Source of the DNA: Candidatus Cloacimonadota bacterium
GTDB lineage: Bacteria; Cloacimonadota; Cloacimonadia; Cloacimonadales; JAJBBL01
Reading direction: 5' to 3'
DNA: 64,000 nucleotides
Assembly: GCA_019429305.1 (NCBI GenBank)
Contig: JAHYIR010000004.1
Coordinates: 1 to 64,000 of the forward strand
Both the position numbers and the translations under genes were made by a program. The first letter of the stretch is position 1; each line of letters starts with the position of its first letter. Shown one piece after another: positions 17,272 through 27,050 of this stretch. The notes beneath the pieces were generated by a model that saw nothing but the letters and a program-made list of their open reading frames with translations, was not told the DNA's origin and made no database searches.

Positions 17272-18779
17272 CTCTCTAACCTCCTTAATCTGCTGTTTAA
17301 TATCCCTAAACTCTCACGATATTTTTGTACAACCCTACGGGAAACACTTATATTCATTTTTTTCAGCATTGCTGTGATCTCTAGATCAGAAAGTGGATGT
17401 GCCTTGTCTTCCGAATTGATTATTTGTTGAATCTGCTTCTGGACATTATCACGGGATATATCTTCATAATTCTCCGTCTTACCTGCTGATGTAGTAAAAA
17501 AGTCTCTCAGACAGATCATCCCCAATGGGGTATCAGCATACTTGTCTTTTACGACTCGAGAGATTGTAGATTCGCTAACATGTAGTTCCGTGGCTATAAC
17601 ATTATAGGTTAAGGGTTCCAGTATTCCGGAGTGATTGTAGAAGAAATTTCTTTGATGCTCAATAATAGCTTTAGTAACTTTGATGAGAGTCTGATTACGC
17701 ATATAGAGAGATTTGATCAGGAATTTAGCAGAATTGATTTTATCCCTTATATATCCAAGCATCTCTTTGTCTTTTACTCGTCCCGTCATTATCATATCTC
17801 TATAATAACGGCTGATAGTTAGATGGGGGATATTGAAGTCATTGACGATAATCACAAATTCATCTTCAATTTTCTTGATAATCACATCAGGACTGACATA
17901 ATCAATATTATCGGCTAATAACAATAACCCCGGTTTAGGATTGAGAAGTGAGATCGCATCACGACAGAGAAGAATTTTATCAAGATGAACTGATAATTTA
18001 GCCGCTATTTTCTGATATCTGCGGTGAATCAGATCATTAAAGTGATTTTTGATAATATATGAAAGTAACTCGTAATCGTTGTCTCTTTCATTGAGTTGGG
18101 CAACAAGACATTCGCTAATAGATCGAGCAGTGATGCCTCTTGGCTTTAATTTTAAGATAGTTTGATGGATTTCTTCAGCTCTTTTCTTAAGTTCTTCATC
18201 GTCAGTTACCGATAAGAGATTCTCTTTCGACAGTTCATAAATATCAAAGTCTGGTGTAAGATATCCGAATTCGTTAGTATTCTCTACTAATTCTCGAGCG
18301 AATTCCAATTCTTCCTCAGTTAGTGGCAAATCTTCCAGTTGATAATAAAAACTGTTCTTCTTATCTTTTATTGTGTCATCATATTGGGTATTATTATAGG
18401 TCTCAAAGATATCCTTATCTCGGATTTCCTCTTTTACTTCCCGGTGGTAATCATTCCATTCGTCTAAGATATCACTAAATTCTTTTATCTCATTGATACT
18501 CTCTTTCAGTAGCTGCTCATCCAATGATTCTTCATCAGGAGTTTCTTCAGATTTAACAGTTTCTTCTTGTTCATCAGGTGTCTTTTCCCTGTCTTCTTTT
18601 ATATTTTCTTCTTCTTCCTCTTGCAATTCGAGTATCGGGTTTAATTCAAGTTCTCGCTTGAGTTGCATCTCAAGCTCCATTTGCGGTAAAACCAACAATT
18701 GTAAAGATTGCAACATCTTTGGTTTTAGTGCCAGTTCCTGTACTTGCTTATGAGATAAAACCTGTTGGATCTTAGTCAT
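17268..18779 (-). CDS. rpoN: RNA polymerase sigma-54 factor
   Basis: This is a 503-residue protein. Region I (1-45) is Gln/Leu-rich (SHKQVQELALKPKMLQSLQL), the part that contacts activators. A strongly acidic region II spans about 50-110. Region III includes the core-binding part, the HTH segment (TYNVIATELHVSESTISRVV) and the RpoN box SRRVVQKYRESL (480-491), which reads the -24 element. It directs RNA polymerase to promoters that need AAA+ activators, and no such activator is in this window. The ATG overlaps lptB by 4 nt, the classic lptB-rpoN arrangement. Confidence 0.95.
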   Translation of the reverse strand: MTKIQQVLSHKQVQELALKPKMLQSLQLLVLPQMELEMQLKRELELNPILELQEEEEENIKEDREKTPDEQEETVKSEETPDEESLDEQLLKESINEIKEFSDILDEWNDYHREVKEEIRDKDIFETYNNTQYDDTIKDKKNSFYYQLEDLPLTEEELEFARELVENTNEFGYLTPDFDIYELSKENLLSVTDDEELKKRAEEIHQTILKLKPRGITARSISECLVAQLNERDNDYELLSYIIKNHFNDLIHRRYQKIAAKLSVHLDKILLCRDAISLLNPKPGLLLLADNIDYVSPDVIIKKIEDEFVIIVNDFNIPHLTISRYYRDMIMTGRVKDKEMLGYIRDKINSAKFLIKSLYMRNQTLIKVTKAIIEHQRNFFYNHSGILEPLTYNVIATELHVSESTISRVVKDKYADTPLGMICLRDFFTTSAGKTENYEDISRDNVQKQIQQIINSEDKAHPLSDLEITAMLKKMNISVSRRVVQKYRESLGILNSRLRRLER

Positions 18780-19528
18780 TTGTTTTCTACAAAAAACGGG
18801 TTGAGAAATTTATCGCCTAAATATAATTCTCTTGCCTTTTCATTATGGATCAATTCTTCAGAAGTTCCGGTTAAGAGAATTTGACCTTCAAATATAATAT
18901 ATGCTCGCTGAGTTATAGACAGTGTATCTAAAACATTGTGATCTGTGATCAAAACACCAATATTCTTCTCTTCTTGGAGTTTTTTGATAATGTTCTGAAT
19001 GTCATTAACGGCAAGAGGATCTACCCCGGCAAAAGGTTCATCCATAAGAAAGAACGATGGTGAGGTGACTAAAGTACGAGTTATCTCTAATTTTCTTCTT
19101 TCTCCACCCGATAAAGTATAAGCTTTCTGTTTTGCCAGCTTAGTCATTGATAACTCTTCCAAATGTTCTTCTAATCTTCTTTTACGTTCTTTTTTGCTGA
19201 TATGCAAGGTTTCCAGAATTGCCATTATATTCTGCTCAACTGTTAGCTTATGAAAAACCGAAGGGGCTTGAGCTAAATAACCAATCCCCAGACGTGCTCT
19301 TTTATACATCGGTTTATGGGTGATATCGATATCGTTATAAAAAACTATTCCTTTATTTGGTTTGGTCAATCCTAATATCATGTAAAAAGTAGTTGATTTT
19401 CCAGCTCCGTTGGGGCCTAATATGCCGACAATTTCACCCTGTTCTATATGAAGATCAACATTCTTTACAACGGTCTTATTCCCGTATTTTTTCACTAAAT
19501 TTTCGACTCTGATTTTATCTTGTTTCAT
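18776..19528 (-). CDS. lptB: LPS export ABC transporter ATP-binding protein
   Basis: This is a 250-residue ATPase that powers lipopolysaccharide extraction by LptFG. The Walker A is GPNGAGKST (38-46), the signature LSGGERRKLEITR, and the Walker B LMDEPFAGVDPLA with the family-specific FAGVDP. A TTG start at 19564 would add 12 basic residues and overlap lptA. ATG 19528 gives the normal LptB N-terminus and was chosen. It sits between the lptA-like gene and rpoN, as in many Gram-negative genomes. Confidence 0.93.
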   Translation of the reverse strand: MKQDKIRVENLVKKYGNKTVVKNVDLHIEQGEIVGILGPNGAGKSTTFYMILGLTKPNKGIVFYNDIDITHKPMYKRARLGIGYLAQAPSVFHKLTVEQNIMAILETLHISKKERKRRLEEHLEELSMTKLAKQKAYTLSGGERRKLEITRTLVTSPSFFLMDEPFAGVDPLAVNDIQNIIKKLQEEKNIGVLITDHNVLDTLSITQRAYIIFEGQILLTGTSEELIHNEKARELYLGDKFLNPFFVENK

Positions 19529-19547
19529 AATTCTTTTGATGAGCTTT

Positions 19548-20651
19548 TTATTCCGTTCTGTCAATTACTTTGTCACTGAACTTGTATCTTCCTGATACTT
19601 TACCAAGAAACTTGACCGATTCAATCTCATTTTCATCATTGAAAGTAACCACAAGCTCTTCACTTTCAGCATAATTAATGATCTGATCGCGATCAGATGA
19701 TTCACTGACGTAATTAGAGATCACATTATAAAATGCCTGCATTTCAGTTATCTTGCCTTCTGAAAATTGCAGCTCCATTAAATTACATTTTACGGAACTC
19801 TTTTTCTCTGCACCTTCTTTAGTAGCAAAAAAAGTCAGACAGTTATTTTCCAGAGTTGCACTTTTGATTTTTCTATCTTCGAAATATAGATAGAATTCCT
19901 CAGCTACTGCCTCGGCAATATCTGATGTGAATCTAGGTTCTCCAAGGAACACAGCATATTCATCATCAATGAAAAAGAGTAGAAAGTCACTGGTTACCAG
20001 ATAATCATCATAAATAGTATTAACATTAAATGTAGCTGCAAGGCGATTAAAATCTTTATAGAACTCTATTTTCTCTGCAGTAATTGTCAGCGATTCATCT
20101 CCTTCAACTTTGATCTCAGGATTATTAGTGATGAGACCGTAACCTGATTCTATATTGTAATCAAGATAATGACAGTACCCATATATACTCTCCCTTTGAT
20201 CGTAGAAAAGGATATTGTCATAGGCATAAATCTGACGTTCATTGCGTAAATACTCTCCTTTGTCCGACTGAAAAGTCCTTTCTGTGCCATCTTCATGCTC
20301 TTCAAGGATTAAAACATTGCCGGTGAGTATTAACTCTTCTTTCAAACGATAGTAATCAACTATGTCAGAATAGATAGTTAAAGAGTCATCGATTACTTTA
20401 ACATTACCAAACATCCGTGCTATCTTACTAACTTCGTATAGTTCTGCCTGATCAGAAAAAAATTCAGTATCACCATAAAAGAAATGTACGTTTCCAACCA
20501 AACGAGTCAAATATTCATCTTCTATTCGGTCAACATACAATCTGTCTGCATTGATCAATCTATAAGGGCGTAAATCCCTCTCTGCTGCATTAAGCGATAT
20601 GGAATGCAGAATTAGCATACTACCAAACAATATCAGCAAAATCTTCGTCAT
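19548..20651 (-). CDS. LptA/OstA-like periplasmic LPS transport protein
   Basis: This is a 367-residue protein with a signal peptide (1-22), followed by repeated beta-jellyroll strands typical of OstA/LptA domains. The pattern 'V-G-N-V...F...D-A-Y' is visible in LVGNVHFFYGDTEFFSDQAE, FGNVKVIDDSLTIYSDIV and LTGNVLILEE. It is about twice the length of E. coli LptA and resembles the longer OstA-like proteins of Bacteroidota, so it may make a longer periplasmic bridge. Its start overlaps lptC by 32 nt, and lptB follows after 19 bp. The role in LPS transit is supported by both sequence and neighbours, but the exact subfamily is uncertain. Confidence 0.8.
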   Translation of the reverse strand: MTKILLILFGSMLILHSISLNAAERDLRPYRLINADRLYVDRIEDEYLTRLVGNVHFFYGDTEFFSDQAELYEVSKIARMFGNVKVIDDSLTIYSDIVDYYRLKEELILTGNVLILEEHEDGTERTFQSDKGEYLRNERQIYAYDNILFYDQRESIYGYCHYLDYNIESGYGLITNNPEIKVEGDESLTITAEKIEFYKDFNRLAATFNVNTIYDDYLVTSDFLLFFIDDEYAVFLGEPRFTSDIAEAVAEEFYLYFEDRKIKSATLENNCLTFFATKEGAEKKSSVKCNLMELQFSEGKITEMQAFYNVISNYVSESSDRDQIINYAESEELVVTFNDENEIESVKFLGKVSGRYKFSDKVIDRTE

Positions 20652-21240
20652 CTAAATGACCTTCAGCAGTTACTCTGCTCAGTTCAATCCGAGTAAAATC
20701 GGCATCTGTTACCAACTCATATCCTTTCAGAACATTATCCCCTCTGACGATAATAACCTCATTAGGAGCAAATATTTCATCATTGTTCTGATCCCATGTC
20801 AGCAAGTCAGTATAGAGAATTGCATTTTCGTGATTGATGACTACATTATCTTTCGCTTCATAAGTATTATACGACTCATCAATGGTAAGAAAATCAGCAT
20901 AAAGAGTCATCCTTACGGTTTCATCTTCATTATAATCAGTTATGTTAACTACTTTGGCATCAATCCTGTTTTCTTCATAATAACGGTCTATTCTGCGAGC
21001 TGTGATCAATCGTTCTATCCGTTCTCCGTATATCTCATATATAGTGACAGAATCACTCTGTTCTTCTGCGTAATCTAGGTCGATGGTTTCATAAAATCTC
21101 TGTTCTGTCATATCACAAGCCATTAACTGAAGGATTATTAAGACGAAGCTCAAGCATATAAATCCAAGATAAATAAATCTCTGTTTTCTACCTACTTTCC
21201 TGAAATCAGAAGTAGTTCTGTAAAAACTAAAGCTATTCAT
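20620..21240 (-). CDS. lptC: LptC-like lipoprotein or membrane-anchored protein
   Basis: ATG at 21240 gives 206 residues, with a basic N-terminus and a hydrophobic segment (22-40) ending LQLMACD. This looks like a lipobox with Cys42. It could be a lipoprotein or, as in E. coli LptC, a membrane-anchored protein. The periplasmic part is beta-rich with LptC-type alternation (ARRIDRYYEENRIDAKVVNI, EAKDNVVINHENA). It would pass LPS from LptFG to the LptA-like protein. An upstream TTG at 21279 overlaps kdsC and is less likely. It lies between kdsC and the lptA-like gene. Confidence 0.8.
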   Translation of the reverse strand: MNSFSFYRTTSDFRKVGRKQRFIYLGFICLSFVLIILQLMACDMTEQRFYETIDLDYAEEQSDSVTIYEIYGERIERLITARRIDRYYEENRIDAKVVNITDYNEDETVRMTLYADFLTIDESYNTYEAKDNVVINHENAILYTDLLTWDQNNDEIFAPNEVIIVRGDNVLKGYELVTDADFTRIELSRVTAEGHLDDEDFADIVW

Positions 21241-21244
21241 ACCG

Positions 21245-21784
21245 CTAATTCTGATTTCCTTCTTCTTTGGTATAATCAAGAAACTTCTTGATCACATTGT
21301 CAAAGATCCCTTGCCCATGAAGGATATATTCAATAAATTCTCTAACTGCACCATCACCACCACGGTGTTGAGAGATGAAATCAACGATTTCTTTGATCTC
21401 TTTTGGTGCCTGTTGAGGTGTTCCAGATAGAGCAACTTTCTTGAGGAGATGAAAATCATTCCAATCATCTCCTATAAAGGCCGTATTCTGCCAGTCCAGA
21501 GAGAGAGATTCCAATATTTCGTTAACTACAGAAACCTTATCCTTAACACCCTGAAAGAGAAAATCAATATCAAGATCCTGACAACGCCTTTTTAAAGCAT
21601 GTGAATTTCTGCCTGTAATTACTGCTGTTTTAATATCTGTAAAGCGTAATAATGATAACCCCAAACCGTCTGATACAGCAAATGCTTTTGACTCCCATCC
21701 TTTCTCCGTATAAATAACTTTGCCATCAGATAGTACTCCGTCACAGTCCATGATCAATAACTTTATATTTTCGGTTTTATTCAT
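21245..21784 (-). CDS. kdsC: 3-deoxy-D-manno-octulosonate 8-phosphate phosphatase
   Basis: This is a 179-residue HAD-family phosphatase (C0 cap type) that releases Kdo from Kdo-8-P. The nucleophile motif is MDCDGVLSDG (Asp13, Asp15). Then come ITGRNS, the Lys of the KDKVSVVNE region, and the metal motif IGDDWNDF. The C-terminal HRGGDGAVREF tail is the KdsC signature. It starts immediately after the kdsA stop. Confidence 0.94.
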   Translation of the reverse strand: MNKTENIKLLIMDCDGVLSDGKVIYTEKGWESKAFAVSDGLGLSLLRFTDIKTAVITGRNSHALKRRCQDLDIDFLFQGVKDKVSVVNEILESLSLDWQNTAFIGDDWNDFHLLKKVALSGTPQQAPKEIKEIVDFISQHRGGDGAVREFIEYILHGQGIFDNVIKKFLDYTKEEGNQN

Positions 21785-22585
21785 CTAAGACCTCTCTACA
21801 AGTTCCAGCAGTCCATCAAGGATTTGAGATAAGAGTTCAAGCTTGATCATACTCATCCCGTCACTTAAAGCTTCTGCCGGCTCAGGATGGGTCTCTAAAA
21901 AAAGGCCATCCACCATCCCGGTTGCCAATCCTGCTTTTGCCATCATAGGTGCCAGTTCGGGAGTACCTCCGGATACTTTAGATATGGAAGGCATCTGTAA
22001 GCTATGGGTTATATCAAACACAACCGGATAACCAAGTTGTTTCATGATCGGAAAAGAGCGAAAATCTACTACCAGATTATGATACCCAAAAAAAGTTCCT
22101 CGTTCTGTGAGTAAAATCTGGGAGTTATTCTCAGCTAAGATTTTTTCTGTCACTGAACTCATGTCTTCTGGCGCCATAAATTGTCCCTTTTTAATATTAA
22201 CGATTCTGTTTGTTCTTGCTGCTGCTTTTAAGAGAAACGTCTGACGAGAAAGAAATGCTGGAATTTGTATAATATCTGCTACCTCAGCTGTGATATCTGC
22301 TTCTTCTGCTTCGTGAATATCAGTCAATATAGGAATATCAAGAGCATGTTTGATTCTTGATAGTATTTTTAGCCCCTCCTCTTGACCCAAACCACTGAAT
22401 GATGACTCTGATGTTCTGTTAGCTTTGAGATAAGAGGATTTATAAATAAACGTTAGTCCTCGCTGAGAAGTGAGTTCAGTCAGTTTCTCTGCGACCCGCA
22501 TAGTTATGTCATAATTCTCGATTACACAAGGACCGGCAATAAGAAAGAAAGGCCTACTGTGAAGAATCTTGTTGTATAATTTCAT
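21785..22585 (-). CDS. kdsA: 3-deoxy-8-phosphooctulonate synthase, metal-dependent class
   Basis: This is a 266-residue TIM-barrel enzyme that condenses PEP with arabinose-5-P to Kdo-8-P. IAGPCVIEN carries Cys20, the metal ligand of the metal-dependent class (Asn in the E. coli type). YKSSYLKANRTSESSF, DIHEAEE and FDITHSLQMPS are the substrate and metal motifs. It is the first gene of the long minus-strand cluster and has a good sigma-70-type promoter upstream. No arabinose-5-P isomerase (KdsD) gene is in the cluster. Confidence 0.94.
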   Translation of the reverse strand: MKLYNKILHSRPFFLIAGPCVIENYDITMRVAEKLTELTSQRGLTFIYKSSYLKANRTSESSFSGLGQEEGLKILSRIKHALDIPILTDIHEAEEADITAEVADIIQIPAFLSRQTFLLKAAARTNRIVNIKKGQFMAPEDMSSVTEKILAENNSQILLTERGTFFGYHNLVVDFRSFPIMKQLGYPVVFDITHSLQMPSISKVSGGTPELAPMMAKAGLATGMVDGLFLETHPEPAEALSDGMSMIKLELLSQILDGLLELVERS

Positions 22586-23227
22586 TTAATCCTCTCTTTG
22601 GCAATATTCTTGCATCAATATATACTAAGCAATATCCTTTTGTCAATCATTTATTTCAATTTCTTTGCTATCAATCTGACTGATCAGTTTATTACTGCAA
22701 CTTAGACAAGTATTGGCTTAAAACAAAATCTTTTCTCTGAACTTTGACAGGGAATGATAGAATAGTGTAGCATATTTATTACACTAATGTCACTATTATA
22801 TTAATGGTAAGGTTGTTATTCGTTTTCTGTACTTTATAGTCTACCTATCAAAGTATTCGACGAGACAGAATAATTCATCAATTTAGACTGTTTAGCAGCG
22901 ATGTACAGTTTTTTAAGGATCAAATAAAGCATGATTTGTGCATTAATTAATAGTTCGAGCAATAAAATACTTGACAAAGAGAAATGCAATGGTTTTGTTA
23001 CTATTAGATGGTTGATGTAATTTTTTTATTTTTTTCAGTGCTCTTGAATAGAGTTTTTACTTATGAAATGTTGATCTATATATTAACATCTGCACCGCTT
23101 CTTGCTTTATTCTCAATATATAGCAAACTGCTATTCAGAAAAACAACCGCATTTAAAAATATAAGAATTAGCAATAGAGTAGAGAGAATTTATAGTAAAT
23201 AGATAGAAAATTATTAAGGAGAGAGTT
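22586..23227. other. 642-bp divergent intergenic region
   Basis: It separates kdsA (-) and the S8 protease (+). It contains the kdsA promoter and a TTGACA at 22971 whose -10 partner is poor. A 64-codon frame at 23008-23202 lacks a ribosome-binding site and was not accepted. Otherwise it is AT-rich with no recognisable structure. Confidence 0.5.
22617..22646 (-). promoter_or_regulatory. Probable sigma-70-type promoter of kdsA
   Basis: Read on the minus strand, TTGACA (22646-22641) is followed after 18 bp by TATATT (22622-22617), or after 16 bp by TATATA. It lies about 30-60 bp before the kdsA ATG. It probably drives the whole kdsA-to-rpoN segment. Confidence 0.65.
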
Positions 23228-26200
23228 ATGAAAACTATCTTAAGAAGTATGTTTTTAGTTTCTGTCATTTTTCTGATCGTCACTGCTTCTTGGGCTTATG
23301 AAGTCCGTTTTGGTGAACGACCGGAGATTGATGTAACTAGAATCCCCGATGATGCGGTATATCACACCCATATTCGCATCAAATTTGAAAGAGATTTAAC
23401 CGAATATCTTGATAACAATCCTGTCGGTTATGACGATCAGGGTTATGTAATGTTTAAACTCCCTGAGATTGATGAATTGAACCATTATTATTCTGTCAAA
23501 GAAGTGAGTCTTCTTTTCGATAGTCCTGCCTTTGATGAAAAGCACCGTGATCGGCGTCGTGCCTGGGGTTTTCATCTTTGGTATGAATTACGCTTTCCTG
23601 ATTACCATGATATCAGAGAGATAGTCTTAGCTTATGATAAGCTCGATATTATTGCTGTATCAGAACCAGAATATATAAAAGTTCTATTCGATGATACGAT
23701 CCGAGAAGATTATCTTACTCGTTGGACTCCTGATGATCCTCGCTTTGACGAACAGTGGCATTATCATAACACCGGACAGCAGAATGGAACTCCGGGAGCA
23801 GATATTAGTCTGGTAGATGCCTGGGATATTGAGAAGGGAAACCCCGATGTAATAGTCGCCATCATTGATGATGGTATTCAATATACTCATCCAGATTTAG
23901 CAGGAAATATGTGGCCTGATTTGGGATACAACTTTGCTCAAGGAACTTCTACTATCAATCCCGGAAATCATGGTACACACGTAGCCGGAACTGTAGCAGC
24001 CGTTAACGATAATAATGTTGGAGTATCGGGTGTAGCTGGAGGGTCTGGTGCCAATGATGGTGTTCGTTTAATGTCTTGTCAGGTGTTTTCTTCAGGTGGT
24101 AATGGTGGTTTCCATCTTGCTCCGATCTATGCTGCCGACAATGGTGCTTCGATTTCTCAAAACAGTTGGGGATATACAAATGATGGTTATTATGATCAAA
24201 ATGTCCTTGATGCCATAGATTATTTTAATGCCAATGGTGGTGGCAATGCCCTAAATGGAGGGATAACAATCTTTTCTGCCGGTAATAGCAATTCTACGGG
24301 AATGCGTTATCCAGGTTGCTACGAAGGTGCTTTCTCAGTTGCCGCGACCAATAATCAAGACATTAGATCATGGTATTCGACTTATGATACTTGGGTAGAT
24401 ATTTCTGCTCCCGGTGGAGAAACAAATTCTGTTACTGAACGTGGAGTTTTGAGCACTCTTACCGGTAGTAGTTATGCGTTTTATCAAGGTACTTCCATGG
24501 CAAGCCCTCATGCTTCCGGAGTTGCTGCTCTAATGATTTCTCATGCCTATGGTCTTTTAACTGCAATGGATGTTGCATCTATTTTACGAGATACTACTGA
24601 TGAGATCTATCACTTAAATCCGAGTTATATCGGAATGCTGGGGACAGGTCGTCTCAACGCTCACTCGGCTTTGATACTGACAATGAACTATATGGAACTG
24701 GGGACTTTAGAGGGTTATGTTACCTTAACCGGTGGTACTAGCGATGTTACAGAAGCAATAGTTCAAGCGAGTTATTATTCTACCAATCCTGATAACACAG
24801 GTTTTTATCAACTGGTTTTGCCTGTCGGAAATTATGATGTAACAGCATCACACCCCTATTATGAACCGCAAACGGTAACCAATGTAGTTATATTGGAAGA
24901 TGAAACCACATCAGGGGTCAATTTTAATCTTATCTACGTTCCTCAACCCCAGATCGATGTAACACCTGATTATTTGGCGGTAACAATTAATCATGATCAA
25001 GTAATAACAGAACAACTATTAGTAACAAATGATGGCGAAGCCACTCTGACTTTTACAATCAATCCACAAGGAACAAGAATCTTAGCCGTTGTTAATGAAT
25101 TAGATAATGCTATCAATGAACCTATAAATATGGAAAAAGAGAGAAGAATAGATGAAGTAGAGTTTATCCAACCGATAGGAGCCATTCGCACCGATTGGCT
25201 TTCGATATCACCCCTTTCCGGCACTGTTCCAGCAGGAACCAGTCTCATCATTGATGTAACATTCACAGCGACTAATCTTTCTTCTGGCGAATATACAGCA
25301 AACCTTGTATTTGATAACAATAGCGTAGTAGAGGTCAGTGTTCCTGTTTCCATGACAGTAAATCCACCACCTGGTGAGGTAACTATTGGAACAGGAACTA
25401 GTGTAAATAGTACTACAACTGCCGCCCCAATTAATATCTGGTATAGAAGCTTAAGAGGGCAGATGGTCTATACAGCTGCAGAGATCAATGCTGCCGGCTT
25501 TGAAGGACCGGGTGACTTGATACGAGTAGGTTTTTACGTGCATCAAACACCAGCACATAGTTTGCCTGATTTTATCATCAGAATGAAGCATACAGCAGCT
25601 GATGATGTCTCAAGCCACGATGATGGTCCCTTTGAGTTGGTCTATTCTACTCCGAGCTATACCCCTGTAGCAGGAGGATGGGATATGTTACTTTTAGATG
25701 TTCCTTTTGCATGGAATGGAGTAGATAATATCTTAGTTGATACTGCCTTCAATAGGGTCCCTAATTATAGTTCCTCAGGACAACAACGAGTATTTACCCA
25801 TACTAATGGCTTCAGATATTCCTGGTCGGATAGTGCAGATCAAACAGACGCTACAACAAATAATACAAGCAGCAACAAACCTCAGATCAGAATGCTCTTT
25901 GCCGATAATGGTGCTCCTTATTTAGCTCCTCCCACAGATCTAATAGCAGATGCAGGTGATGGTTTTGTCAATTTGAACTGGACACCCCCTGTAAGCAGAA
26001 CTCTCTTAGGGTATAATATCTACAGAGATTCAGTGCAAATTAATAGCTCTTTGATACTAAACCCTGAATTCACTGATTCTAATGTTGTAAACGGTACAAC
26101 CTATAGTTACTATGTGAAAGCTCAATATGATGAAGGAGAATCCGGCAGGTCTAATATTGTTACTGCCAGACCAAGTGGAGTAATCTATCTAGAAGAGGAT

Positions 26201-26932
26201 TTTACAGGTGTTGCTGTTGGAGATATTCCACTTGATTGGACAAGAACTCATAATCATTGGGGAGTAACCAATTCCTCTATTTCTGGTGGTGAAGCACCTG
26301 AATTAAGATTTTATTGGAGTCCTTCCTTAACGGATGTATTCAGAGTAATGACACCTTTAGTAGCTCTACCGGGAGGATCAGATATGACACTCTCATTCAA
26401 ACATATGGTAGATCATTATTCAGGGAGTTATACTCTTAAGATTCAAACTTCAACCGATCAGACTAACTGGAATACTATCTGGGAGATAACACCGACAGGT
26501 AATGTCTCAGCTCAAACAGTCAACATTGAACTTGGTGAACAGTCAGTAGATCATCTCTATTTTGCTTGGGTATTTGATGGAAATAGTTATAATATAAACT
26601 ATTGGTATATTGATGATATCGAGTTAACCGGTTCAGGAACTCCAGAACTGCCTGCTCCGACTAACGTTAATGTTTCGATCATTGATGATCATGCTATTTT
26701 AAGTTGGGATCTTGTTGAAGGAGCTAATTCGTACAAGATTTATGCAACAGATGATCCTTATCTACCAGAAGATGAGTGGACTCTTGTAACAACAGTTGGA
26801 AATAATGAGTTTTCAGAAGCGGTCTCCGGTGAAAGAAGATTCTATATAGTCATTGCCTCGACGGAAACACTTCCAACGATGATAAGAATTGATCAAAATG
26901 ACTCTGAAAATAGAATAAGAATCAGAAGATGA
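23228..26932 (+). CDS. Secreted subtilisin-like (S8) serine protease with multidomain C-terminus
   Basis: This is a 1234-residue protein. Residues 1-23 are a signal peptide and about 25-170 a propeptide-like region. The S8 domain shows the catalytic triad as Asp214 (AIIDDGIQYTHPDL), His248 (NHGTHVAGT) and Ser423 (GTSMASPHASG), with Asn312 for the oxyanion hole. After it come a carboxypeptidase-regulatory-like beta domain (about 495-575), a BACON/ASPM-like domain (DWLSISPLSGTVPAG), an Fn3 domain (LLGYNIYRDSVQIN), a MAM/cleaved-adhesin-like domain (about 990-1140, ending YWYIDDIEL), and a final Fn3-like domain (1145-1225) before a basic tail. There is no YPNPFN sorting motif. Ribosome-binding site AAGGAGAG. 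It is monocistronic with its own terminator, and likely extracellular protein digestion is its role. Confidence 0.92.
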   Translation: MKTILRSMFLVSVIFLIVTASWAYEVRFGERPEIDVTRIPDDAVYHTHIRIKFERDLTEYLDNNPVGYDDQGYVMFKLPEIDELNHYYSVKEVSLLFDSPAFDEKHRDRRRAWGFHLWYELRFPDYHDIREIVLAYDKLDIIAVSEPEYIKVLFDDTIREDYLTRWTPDDPRFDEQWHYHNTGQQNGTPGADISLVDAWDIEKGNPDVIVAIIDDGIQYTHPDLAGNMWPDLGYNFAQGTSTINPGNHGTHVAGTVAAVNDNNVGVSGVAGGSGANDGVRLMSCQVFSSGGNGGFHLAPIYAADNGASISQNSWGYTNDGYYDQNVLDAIDYFNANGGGNALNGGITIFSAGNSNSTGMRYPGCYEGAFSVAATNNQDIRSWYSTYDTWVDISAPGGETNSVTERGVLSTLTGSSYAFYQGTSMASPHASGVAALMISHAYGLLTAMDVASILRDTTDEIYHLNPSYIGMLGTGRLNAHSALILTMNYMELGTLEGYVTLTGGTSDVTEAIVQASYYSTNPDNTGFYQLVLPVGNYDVTASHPYYEPQTVTNVVILEDETTSGVNFNLIYVPQPQIDVTPDYLAVTINHDQVITEQLLVTNDGEATLTFTINPQGTRILAVVNELDNAINEPINMEKERRIDEVEFIQPIGAIRTDWLSISPLSGTVPAGTSLIIDVTFTATNLSSGEYTANLVFDNNSVVEVSVPVSMTVNPPPGEVTIGTGTSVNSTTTAAPINIWYRSLRGQMVYTAAEINAAGFEGPGDLIRVGFYVHQTPAHSLPDFIIRMKHTAADDVSSHDDGPFELVYSTPSYTPVAGGWDMLLLDVPFAWNGVDNILVDTAFNRVPNYSSSGQQRVFTHTNGFRYSWSDSADQTDATTNNTSSNKPQIRMLFADNGAPYLAPPTDLIADAGDGFVNLNWTPPVSRTLLGYNIYRDSVQINSSLILNPEFTDSNVVNGTTYSYYVKAQYDEGESGRSNIVTARPSGVIYLEEDFTGVAVGDIPLDWTRTHNHWGVTNSSISGGEAPELRFYWSPSLTDVFRVMTPLVALPGGSDMTLSFKHMVDHYSGSYTLKIQTSTDQTNWNTIWEITPTGNVSAQTVNIELGEQSVDHLYFAWVFDGNSYNINYWYIDDIELTGSGTPELPAPTNVNVSIIDDHAILSWDLVEGANSYKIYATDDPYLPEDEWTLVTTVGNNEFSEAVSGERRFYIVIASTETLPTMIRIDQNDSENRIRIRR

Positions 26933-26980
26933 TCGGTCTAATTGTCATAGTATAATCAGACTAATACTAACAAAACTTCA

Positions 26981-27012
26981 AGAGAGGCAGCTTCATTGTT
27001 GCCTCTCTTTTG
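26981..27012 (+). terminator. Intrinsic terminator of the S8 protease gene
   Basis: The stem AGAGAGGCA / TGCCTCTCT (26981-26989 with 27000-27008) has a 10-nt loop and is followed by TTTTGTTTT. Confidence 0.85.
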
Positions 27013-27050
27013 TTTTAACAAGTAGTTTTCAACTTCAAAATATTTCTCTA

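Noticed and set aside
20656-21078. 140-codon hydrophobic frame opposite lptC
   Set aside because: The hydrophobic pattern arises from the complementary strand of an acidic, polar coding sequence. It has no start signals.
22971-23004. TTGACA upstream of the S8 protease
   Set aside because: The nearest -10-like sequence is more than 20 bp away. Not supported as a promoter.
23008-23202. 64-codon frame with two hydrophobic stretches before the S8 protease
   Set aside because: There is no ribosome-binding site, the composition is AT-rich like the surrounding non-coding DNA, and no family is recognised. Kept as non-coding.
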